DNA of 41,308 bases from Candidatus Rokubacteria bacterium CSP1-6 (GTDB lineage: Bacteria > Methylomirabilota > Methylomirabilia > Rokubacteriales > CSP1-6): contig LDXP01000014.1 in the NCBI GenBank assembly GCA_001443385.1, forward strand, positions 1,509 through 42,816, read 5' to 3'. Below the pieces are notes generated by a model that saw nothing but the letters and a program-made list of their open reading frames with translations, had not been told where the DNA came from and made no database searches. A program made the position numbers and the translations under genes. Positions 9,635-17,900 of the stretch are shown one piece after another; position 1 is the first letter of the stretch; the number at the start of each line of letters is the position of its first letter.

Positions 9635-10717
9635 GTGAAGATCGTCCTGCGCGGGGTCGCGAAGAGGTTCGGGAGCGTCACCGCCGTCGATCGGGCGAGC
9701 CTCGACGTCGGCGACGGGGAGCTCTTCACGCTGCTCGGCCCATCGGGCTGCGGGAAGACGACGCTCCTGCGCCTCGTCGCCGGCTTTTACCAGCCGGACG
9801 CCGGTGAAGTCGTGTTCGGGGACCGTGTCGTCAACGCGCTTCCTCCGTATGCGAGGAACATCGGCATGGTCTTCCAGAACTACGCGCTGTGGCCCCACAT
9901 GAGAGTCTTCGCCAACGTGGCCTACGGGCTCCGCCTCCGGAAGCTCGGCCGGAGCGAGATCGAATCGCGCGTGATGGAGGGGTTGAGAAAAGTCAACCTC
10001 TCGGGCCTGGAGGGGCGGTATCCGGGCCAACTCTCGGGCGGCCAGCAGCAACGGGTCGCGCTGGCGCGCGCCCTCGTGCTGAATCCGGATTTCCTCCTCC
10101 TGGACGAGCCGCTCTCCAACCTGGACGCGAAGATCCGCGTCCAGGTCCGGGCCGAGATCCGCAAGCTGCAGAAGGAGCTCGGCATCACCGCCCTCTACGT
10201 CACCCACGACCAGGAGGAGGCGCTCTCGCTCTCCGACCGGGTAGCGGTCATGCGCGACGGCAAAGTGTTGCAGGTCGGGACGCCCAAGGAGCTCTACGAG
10301 CGGCCGCTGACGCGGTTTGTCGCCGATTTCGTGGGGACCAACAACTTGCTCCAGGGTACCGTCAAGGAGCGGCGAGGGGAGGAGCTTCTCGTGGAGACGG
10401 CGCTGGGGGTCTTCCGCGCGATGCCGAACAGCGGGATCGGGCCCGGCGACGCCTGCGTGCTGGCCATCCGGCCCGAGAACGTGGCGATCGGGAGCGGACC
10501 GGCGGCGGCGTCCGACGGCAACGTGATTCGGGGGAGGGTGACCTTCGCCTCCTATCTCGGCAACACCCTCCGCTACGACGTGGAGGTGGAGCGCGGACAG
10601 GTGGTCAAGGCCGACATCCGCGACCCCTGGCACCACGAGCCGTTCGCCCTGGGGCAGGCCGTCACGGTCTCCTTCCCCCCGTCGGTAACGCTCGCCATCG
10701 CCGATGACGCCGCCTGA
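9635..10717 (+). CDS. ABC transporter ATP-binding protein (PotA/FbpC/AfuC-like)
   Basis: Walker A GPSGCGKTT, signature LSGGQQQR, Walker B LLLDEPLSNLDAKIR, C-terminal TOBE-like region. GTG start at 9635. Confidence 0.93.
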   Translation: MKIVLRGVAKRFGSVTAVDRASLDVGDGELFTLLGPSGCGKTTLLRLVAGFYQPDAGEVVFGDRVVNALPPYARNIGMVFQNYALWPHMRVFANVAYGLRLRKLGRSEIESRVMEGLRKVNLSGLEGRYPGQLSGGQQQRVALARALVLNPDFLLLDEPLSNLDAKIRVQVRAEIRKLQKELGITALYVTHDQEEALSLSDRVAVMRDGKVLQVGTPKELYERPLTRFVADFVGTNNLLQGTVKERRGEELLVETALGVFRAMPNSGIGPGDACVLAIRPENVAIGSGPAAASDGNVIRGRVTFASYLGNTLRYDVEVERGQVVKADIRDPWHHEPFALGQAVTVSFPPSVTLAIADDAA

Positions 10718-12416
10718 CGGCCGCGCCACGGTCCTCGTCGCGCCCCGGCCGTGGGCGAAGGCCCTGCCGGCACTTGGCGTGGCGCTCATCTGGGCGTTCC
10801 TGATCGTCTTCCTCGTCTATCCGCTCCTCCGGCTGTTCTACGACGCCTTCACCGATGATGCGGGGCGGTTCACGCTGCTGAATTTCTACGAGTTCTTCAC
10901 CGACCGGTTCTACCTGCGCTCGCTCTGGAACTCCATCCTCCTCGGAGTCGGAACCGTCGTCGCCACCTCGGTGCTGGGCGTCGCCATCGCCTTTCTGCTC
11001 GTTCGGTACGACTTCTGGGGGCGGAGCGTCTTCTCCTACCTGACGCTGATCCCGATCATCTCGCCGCCTCTGGTGGGGGTGCTCGGGTTCACCTTCATCA
11101 TGGGGCGGGCGGGCACCATCAACGTCTTCCTGATGGATTACCTGGACATGCTCACGCCTATCAACTTCGTCTACGGGATCCACGGCGTGCTCCTGGTGGA
11201 GACCCTGCACCTGTTTCCGATGATCACCCTAAACGTCGTGGACGCGCTCGGCAAGGTGGACCCCTCGCTGGAGGAGGCGGCGGAAAGCGTCGGCGCCCGG
11301 GCCTGGCGGAAGACCTGGACCATCACCCTGCCGCTGACGACCCCCGGGTACATGGCCGGGGCACTCCTGGTCTTCATCTGGACGTTCGCCGACTTCGCGA
11401 CCCCGTTGATCCTTGGCGTCCACGACCTGCTGGCCTCTCAGGCCTACCTGAACGTCGTCCAGTTCGTGGACCGGCGCCTCTTCAGGATGGGGATCGTGAT
11501 CTCAGCGCTCATGGTGATCCTGGCCGTGCTCTTCCTGATCGCCGCCAAGCAGTATGTGGCCATCAAGGACTACTCCTCGCTCGCCTATTCCAAGGTGGAG
11601 CGGCGGCGCCTGTCCCCCGTGAAGCAGATCCTGGTCGTGGCAGCGCTCTCGTTCGTGATGCTCCTCTCCTTCATCCCCTACATCGGGGTGACGCTGGCGG
11701 CCTTTGGGAAAGGATGGTCGCTGACTCTGGTCCCCCTCCAGTACACGCTCCAGTACTTCGAGCGGGTCATTGTCGAGACGCCGAAGTACATCCTGAACAG
11801 CTTCCTGTACTCGGGCATCGCCGTGGGGCTCTGCATCCTGGTCGGGGTGCCGATCGCGTGGATGCTCGCGCGAACCCGGTTGCCGGGAAACGGGGCCCTG
11901 GACGCCTTGAACACGTTGATCCTGGCCATCCCGGGCACCGCCGTCGGCATCGCCTACATCCGCGCCTTCCACGTGGAGATCCCGGGGCTCGGAGTCGCCC
12001 TCACGAGCGTCTGGATCATCATGCCCCTGGTGCTGGCGGTGCGCCGCCTGCCCTACACGGTGCGCGGGAGCTACGCCTCGCTCCTGCTGGTCCATACCTC
12101 CATGGAGGAGGCGGCGGCCAACGTGGGGGCCACAGGGTTCCAGACGTTCAGGGACATCACGCTGCCGCTGATCTGGAAGGGGGTCCTGGTGGGCGGGCTC
12201 TTCTCTTTCATGACGTCGCTCCAGGAGGCTTCGGCCACCTTGTTTCTGTCCCTGGGGGGCTGGGAGATGATGACCGTCGGGATCTTCAACTTCTACATCG
12301 CGGGGAGCGCCAACGAGGCGGCCGCCCTGGGCTTCATCCTCATCGTGGTGGCGGCTCTCTCCCTGATCGTGATCAATAGGGTGGCGGGGACTCGCATGGG
12401 TGGCATGTTCGGCTAG
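10704..12416 (+). CDS. ABC transporter permease, fused two-domain FbpB/AfuB type
   Basis: 570 aa with two binding-protein-dependent permease EAA-type regions (EEAAESVGARAWRKTWTITLPLTTPG and EEAAANVGATGFQTFRDITLPLI). ATG at 10704 overlaps the ATPase gene. Confidence 0.93.
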   Translation: MTPPDGRATVLVAPRPWAKALPALGVALIWAFLIVFLVYPLLRLFYDAFTDDAGRFTLLNFYEFFTDRFYLRSLWNSILLGVGTVVATSVLGVAIAFLLVRYDFWGRSVFSYLTLIPIISPPLVGVLGFTFIMGRAGTINVFLMDYLDMLTPINFVYGIHGVLLVETLHLFPMITLNVVDALGKVDPSLEEAAESVGARAWRKTWTITLPLTTPGYMAGALLVFIWTFADFATPLILGVHDLLASQAYLNVVQFVDRRLFRMGIVISALMVILAVLFLIAAKQYVAIKDYSSLAYSKVERRRLSPVKQILVVAALSFVMLLSFIPYIGVTLAAFGKGWSLTLVPLQYTLQYFERVIVETPKYILNSFLYSGIAVGLCILVGVPIAWMLARTRLPGNGALDALNTLILAIPGTAVGIAYIRAFHVEIPGLGVALTSVWIIMPLVLAVRRLPYTVRGSYASLLLVHTSMEEAAANVGATGFQTFRDITLPLIWKGVLVGGLFSFMTSLQEASATLFLSLGGWEMMTVGIFNFYIAGSANEAAALGFILIVVAALSLIVINRVAGTRMGGMFG

Positions 12417-12492
12417 GGGCCATCCCCGTTTGTACCACAGGGGCAGGCGGGGAGATCGGGAAGGAGCAATAAAAGCATATAGTTGCAGCCCC

Positions 12493-12521
12493 TTGCCACG
12501 GGGATAGAGGTGTGATAGTGT
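12493..12521 (+). promoter_or_regulatory. Putative sigma70-type promoter for the atp cluster
   Basis: TTGCCA (12493-12498), 17-nt spacer, TAGTGT (12516-12521, weak -10). Lies in the gap between the ABC operon and the atp genes. Confidence 0.35.
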
Positions 12522-12553
12522 TCCTGTTCACATGGCTCCGGAGGCGACTCGTC

Positions 12554-12764
12554 ATGGCGTGGGCTTGGTTCCTACGCCTTCGTCGGGACGACCCTCGTCA
12601 TGTGCATCGTCGTCGGCCTCGCCGGTGGGTACTGGGCCGACCGATGGCTCGGCACTCAACCGTGGCTGCTGTTGCTCGGCCTCGGGCTTGGCATCGCGGC
12701 AGGGTTCGTGAACCTCTTTCGCGCGATCAAACATTTGGGCGGATTCGATGATGAGGCACGGTGA
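12554..12764 (+). CDS. AtpZ/AtpI-type small membrane protein of the ATP synthase cluster; apparently frameshifted at its start
   Basis: The frame ending at 12764 reads SWRGLGSYAFVGTTLVMCIVVGLAGGYWADRWLGTQPWLLLLGLGLGIAAGFVNLFRAIKHLGGFDDEAR*. The SD-linked ATG at 12554 is one nucleotide out of this frame. Confidence 0.6.
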
Positions 12765-13122
12765 TCTGTCCGGCCGCGTGACCTGGAGCGGACTCGCGGC
12801 CGTCATCGCGCTCAGCGCGGTGGCCGGCTGGGCGGCCGGTGTCGAGGGCGCGGCGGGAGTGGCCGGGGGGGGCGCCGTCGCGCTGCTGAATTTCCGCTGG
12901 CTCGCTCGCAGCGTGGCGAACGCTGCCGCTCTCGTGCGGGACGGCGGCTCGGGCGGCGCGGCCCTTCGCGGCGCGTGGCTTCGCCACCTTTCCACGGTTG
13001 GCGCCCTCGGCCTGCTCCTGGGGAGCGGCTGGACCCACCCGCTCGGGGTGATCGTGGGCCTCTCGGTCCTGCCCCCGATCCTGGTCGCTCAGGGTCTCCG
13101 CGCCGCACGAGAAGCGGACTGA
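12748..13122 (+). CDS. atpI: ATP synthase subunit I-like protein (AtpI)
   Basis: Small protein with four hydrophobic segments directly upstream of atpB (AVALLNFRWLARSV, GVIVGLSVLPPILVAQGL). Alternative ATG at 12751. Confidence 0.65.
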   Translation: MMRHGDLSGRVTWSGLAAVIALSAVAGWAAGVEGAAGVAGGGAVALLNFRWLARSVANAAALVRDGGSGGAALRGAWLRHLSTVGALGLLLGSGWTHPLGVIVGLSVLPPILVAQGLRAAREAD

Positions 13123-13126
13123 GGTC

Positions 13127-13879
13127 ATGGGAAGCCTCGAGCATCCACCGATCTTCGTGATCCCCGGCGTCCCCGACCACCTGACGTACACGTGGGTCGC
13201 GATGGTGCTCCTGGGGCTCCTGACGCTGATCGCGTCCCGGCGCCTCGAGATGGTTCCCCGAGGCGCCCAGAACTTCATGGAGATCGTGCTGGAGCAGTTT
13301 CTGACTCTCATCGATGACGTGCTGGGCCACGAAGGCCGTCGGTACTTCCCCCTTCTGGCGACGCTCGGGCTGTTCATTGTCACCTCGAATCTGATGGGTC
13401 TCGTGCCGGGACTGATCGCGCCCACCGCGAACCTCAACACCACGGCCGCGTGCGCGCTGATCGTCTTCTTCACCTACCACTGGATCGGCATCCGGAGGCA
13501 GGGCATGCGCGCGTATGCGAGGCACTTCATGGGGCCGGTGGTCTGGCTCGCCTGGCTGATGGTCCCGATCGAGATCGTCAGCCATCTGGCCCGGCCGCTC
13601 TCGCTGTCGCTCCGGCTCTTTGGCAACATGACCGGCGGGCATATTCTGCTCGCGGTCTTCTTTTTTCTCATGGGCTTCGACGGCATGCTGGGCTGGGCGC
13701 TGACGGGCTCGCTGGGGGGCGTCCTGCTCGGCGCTCCCGCGGCGCTGATCATGGTCGTGTTCACGGTCGGGTTCCTGTACCCGTTGAAGATCCTTGTCGC
13801 GTTCCTGCAGGCGTTCATTTTCGTCATGCTCTCGATGCTCTACATTGCCGGCGCCATTGAGGAGGCCGAGCATCACTAA
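13127..13879 (+). CDS. atpB: F0F1 ATP synthase subunit a
   Basis: LFIVTSNLMGLVPG, RPLSLSLRLFGNMTGGHILL (essential Arg helix), LVAFLQAFIFVMLSMLYIAGAIEEAEHH. Confidence 0.96.
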   Translation: MGSLEHPPIFVIPGVPDHLTYTWVAMVLLGLLTLIASRRLEMVPRGAQNFMEIVLEQFLTLIDDVLGHEGRRYFPLLATLGLFIVTSNLMGLVPGLIAPTANLNTTAACALIVFFTYHWIGIRRQGMRAYARHFMGPVVWLAWLMVPIEIVSHLARPLSLSLRLFGNMTGGHILLAVFFFLMGFDGMLGWALTGSLGGVLLGAPAALIMVVFTVGFLYPLKILVAFLQAFIFVMLSMLYIAGAIEEAEHH

Positions 13880-13910
13880 TGGACATCCCATCACAGAAGG
13901 AGGGCAGTCC

Positions 13911-14234
13911 GTGCGACGCTCACTCGTCTTCGCGTTGATGACCGTGCTTGCGATCCCCGGGGTGGCTCTCGCGGCCGAGCCGACAGGCGGCGAGAACTGG
14001 CTTAAACCATTCGCGGTGATCGCGGCGGGGATCGGCATGGCGATTGCCTCCGGATTGTGCGGTCTCGGGCAGGGGCGGGCGACCGCCAGCGCCGTGGACG
14101 CCATGGCGCGCCAGCCGGGTGCCGCCGGGCGCATTCAGACCGCGATGATCATCGGTCTCGCGCTCATCGAGTCGCTTGCGCTGTACGTGCTCGTGATGGG
14201 AATCCTGCTGTTGTTCGTCAAGTGGCCCGCGTAG
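13911..14234 (+). CDS. atpE: F0F1 ATP synthase subunit c
   Basis: GTG at 13911. Signal-peptide-like N-terminus, then GLGQGRATASAVDAMARQPGAAGRIQTAMIIGLALIESLALYVLVMGILLLF with the RQP loop and carboxylate E. Confidence 0.94.
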   Translation: MRRSLVFALMTVLAIPGVALAAEPTGGENWLKPFAVIAAGIGMAIASGLCGLGQGRATASAVDAMARQPGAAGRIQTAMIIGLALIESLALYVLVMGILLLFVKWPA

Positions 14235-14246
14235 GGTAGCGCGACG

Positions 14247-14272
14247 CGCGGGCATCCAGCCGGATGCCCGCG
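14247..14272 (+). repeat. Perfect 11-bp inverted repeat (hairpin) between atpE and rex
   Basis: CGCGGGCATCC (14247-14257), loop AGCC, GGATGCCCGCG (14262-14272). No T-tract follows. Confidence 0.85.
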
Positions 14273-14282
14273 GGGAGCATCC

Positions 14283-14933
14283 ATGACGCCTCGGCCGAGC
14301 TTCAAGATTCCCAAGATCCCGGAGATGACCATCCGTCGTCTCTCGGTGTACACGCGCTGCCTGCTCCAGCTGGAGGAGGACGGTGTGAAGACCGTCTCCT
14401 CCGAGGAGCTGGCGGAGCGCTTCAACCTCAACTCCGCCCAGGTGCGGAAGGACCTGGCCTACTTCGGCGAGTTCGGCGTCCGCGGCATCGGGTATTACGT
14501 GTCGGGGCTGAAGGCCGAGCTGCAGCGAATCCTGGGGCTCGATCGGGAGTGGCAGGTGGCGCTGGTGGGGTTCGGAAACCTCGGGTCGGCGCTCTTCAAC
14601 TACAAGGGGTTCGCCCACCAGGGGTTCCGGATCTCGGTGATCTTCGACGACGATCCCCAGAAGGCCGGGCGCACGGTGGACGGCGTGCCGATCCTCCCGC
14701 TGCGCGAGCTGGCCCAGGAGGCCAAGGGGCGCAATCTCCAGATCGGGATCGTGGCCGTGCCGCCCGCGGCGGCCCAGGCCGTCGCCGACCGGCTCGTCGC
14801 GGCCGGGATCAAGGCCATTCTGAACTTCGCGCCGACCCGGCTCAAGGTCCCCAAGGACGTTCGCCTGCAGAACGTGGACCTGTCTATCGAGCTCGAGACG
14901 CTTTCCTTTTACCTCGCCCAGGTCAGCCGGTAA
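14283..14933 (+). CDS. rex: Redox-sensing transcriptional repressor Rex
   Basis: Winged-helix region IRRLSVYTRCLLQLEEDGVKTVSSEELAERFNLNSAQVRKDLAYFGEFGVRGIGY and Rossmann region ALVGFGNLGSALFNYKGF. Confidence 0.96.
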   Translation: MTPRPSFKIPKIPEMTIRRLSVYTRCLLQLEEDGVKTVSSEELAERFNLNSAQVRKDLAYFGEFGVRGIGYYVSGLKAELQRILGLDREWQVALVGFGNLGSALFNYKGFAHQGFRISVIFDDDPQKAGRTVDGVPILPLRELAQEAKGRNLQIGIVAVPPAAAQAVADRLVAAGIKAILNFAPTRLKVPKDVRLQNVDLSIELETLSFYLAQVSR

Positions 14934-14977
14934 CCGCCGGTCGGTTGACGCCGACCGTCCCCGGTGGTATTCGTGAT

Positions 14978-17900
14978 ATGTCGTTCATGGCTGTGCCCGT
15001 TCAGCCCTTCCTGCTCGCCCAGTGGGCCCCGTTTCAGGCGCTCGCCGGGGCCTTCGCCGAGGGAGATCCCTGTCTTCGCGTGGACGGCCTCTGGGGATCA
15101 TCGCGCTCGCTGGTGGCCGCCGCGCTCCTTCGGGAGACCGGCCGCCCGGCCCTGGTCCTGGTCGGCGACCGCTCCGGGCTCGACCGGATGTGCCGGGACC
15201 TCCGCTTCTTCGAGCAGGCCCTGGACGTTCCGTCGCGGCTGGCGGTCGAGTTCCCGCCGGGGCAGCCCGCGTTCTGGCGGGGCCGTCCCCAGCGGGAAGA
15301 GGCGGGGGAGCGGGCGTGGGTGTGCCACCGCCTGCTCCGCGGAGAGCCGCTGACCATCGTCGCGCTTCCCGCGGCGCTGACCTCGCCCCTTCCGCCGCCC
15401 GACGACTTCCGCCGCCTCACCTTCGGCCTCAGGGTGCAAGGGGAGCTCGCGCGAGACGAGCTGCTGGAGCGCCTGGAGGCCGCGGGGTACGCGCGGGTGG
15501 AAACGGTCGTGGAGGTGGGGCAGTGGAGCCTCCGCGGCGGGATCGTGGACATCTTCTCCCCCGCGCGGGAGCGGCCGGTGCGCGTGGAGTTCTTCGGGGA
15601 CGAGGTCGAGTCGGTTCGTCTCTTCGATCCCACCTCCCAGCGGTCGCTCGAGACGCTCGAGTCCGTCGAGGTGCTGCCGCTGTCCGACGGGCAGGGCGGG
15701 GGGGCCACGCTGCTGACGTACCTCGGCGCGGACGCGCCGGTGATCCTGGACGACCCGGCCCTCCTGGAGGGCCCGCGGGACGAGGCGCCGTCCGCGATCC
15801 CGCTCGCCGAGCTCCTGGCCGGGCGGCAGCGGGTGGAGCTGGGGCTCCTGCCCGTCGCCGCGCCGGATCCCTCGGCGAGGCGCTTCACCCTCGACGTGCG
15901 GTCGGTCGGGAGCTTCCGCGGACAGTTCCGCCAGCTGGCCGCCGACCTCGTCGAGTGGCTCCGCGAGGGTTTCCGGGTCCGGCTGGTGGTTCAGGATGAC
16001 GCCCAGGCCCACCGCCTGAAGCAGATCCTCCGGGAGCACGCCCTCGAGGCCGCCGCCGACGCGTCGCTCGGGAGCCCGGAGGGGCTTGGCATCCTGGTCG
16101 GCGAGTGCTCTCAGGGGTTCGCGGTCCCTGCCCTTGGCTCGATCCTTCTCACCGAGGAGGAGCTCTTCGGCGCCCGGCGGCGGACCCTCCGCCGGCCGCG
16201 GTTCCAGCGGGGGGCCGCCGTCACGGCGTTCACGGACCTCGAGGTGGGCGATCTCGTGGTTCACGAAGAGCACGGGATCGGCCGCTACCTCGGCCTGAAG
16301 ACCCTTTCCGTGGACGACCGGCAGGGCGATTTTCTCCTCCTCGAATATGCGGAGGGGAGCCGTCTCTACCTGCCCGTCGAGCGCCTGAGCGTCATCTCGA
16401 AGTATGCGGGGGCCGACGGCGCCGCCACGCGGCTGGATCGGCTGGGCGGGACTTCGTGGCAGCGAGTAAAGGAGTCCGTGAGGGCGGCGCTCCGCCAGAT
16501 GGCCGAGGAGCTGCTCCGGCTCTACGCTGCCCGCTCGGTGCTGGACGGTCATCTCTTCGGCCCGGACGCCCCCTGGCAGCGGGAGTTCGAGGCGGCGTTC
16601 CGCTTCGAGGAGACCCCCGATCAGCTCCGCGCCATCGAGGAGGTCAAGGCCGACATGGAGAAGCCCCGCCCCATGGATCGCCTGGTCGCGGGCGACGTGG
16701 GTTACGGCAAGACGGAGGTCGCCCTCCGGGCCGCGTTCAAGGCCGCGATGGACGGCAAGCAGGTCGCGCTTTTGGCGCCGACGACGATCCTGGCCCAGCA
16801 ACACTGGGCGACCTTCACTGAGCGGTTCGCGCCGTTCCCGCTGCGGGTGGAGCTGCTCTCCCGCTTCCGTTCGCCGAAGGAGCAGAAGGCCGTGGTGGCG
16901 GGGCTCCGCCAGGGAACGGTGGACGTGGTGATCGGGACCCACCGCCTGCTCTCCCGGGACGTCGCTTTCCTGGACCTGGGGCTCCTCATCGTGGACGAGG
17001 AGCACCGCTTCGGCGTGGCCCACAAGGAGCGGATCAAGCAGCTCAGAAAGTCCGTGGATGTCCTGGCCCTGACGGCGACCCCGATCCCGCGGACGCTCTA
17101 CATGTCCCTGTCGGGGATCCGGGATCTGTCGGTCATCGAAACGCCTCCGCTGGACCGCCTGCCCGTGGAAACCGTGGTTTCCCCCTTCAGCCGGCAGCTG
17201 ATCCGCGAGGCGATCGAGCGCGAGCTGGCCCGGGGCGGCCAGGTCTTCTTCGTCCACAACCGCGTGCAGTCCCTGCCCTCCATGACGGCGTTCATCCAGC
17301 GGCTCCACCCGCGGGCTCGCGTGGTGATGGCCCACGGCCAGATGCGGGAAAAGGACCTGGAGAACGTCATGCTGCGCTTCGTCGGCGGCCAGGCCGACGT
17401 GCTGGTCTCCACGGCCATCGTCGAGTCCGGCCTCGACATCCCGGCCTCCAACACCATCATCCTGAACCGGGCGGACCGCTTCGGCCTCGCCCAGCTCTAC
17501 CAGCTGCGGGGACGCGTGGGCCGGGAGCGCCAGCAGGCGTACGCCTATCTGTTGATCCCCGCCGACGGCCGGATCGACGACACGGCCCAGAAGCGGCTCC
17601 GCGTGATCCAGGAGCTCACGGAGCTCGGCTCGGGCTTCCGGCTGGCGCTCCGGGACCTCGAAATCCGCGGGGCGGGCAATCTGCTGGGCTCCCAGCAGCA
17701 CGGGCACATCGCGGCCGTCGGGTTCGATTTGTATTCGAAGCTCCTGGCCGAGGCCGTGAGAGAATTGACGGGGGACGTGCCCCCGGAGGCCCCCGAGCCC
17801 CTGGTGACCGTGGAGGTCGAAGCGCTGCTGCCCGAGAGTTACGTGCCGGAGGTGGCCCAGCGGCTGGCGCTGTACAAGCGGCTCGCCGGGATGACGCGCG

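Noticed and set aside
12420-12505. Possible terminator from CCCC/GGGG pairings after the ABC permease
   Set aside because: Pairings are short with large loops and lack a T-tract; not enough to call a terminator.
12373-12555. 60-aa - strand ORF in the gap before the atp genes
   Set aside because: No motif, no SD support, and it overlaps promoter-like sequence; likely chance.
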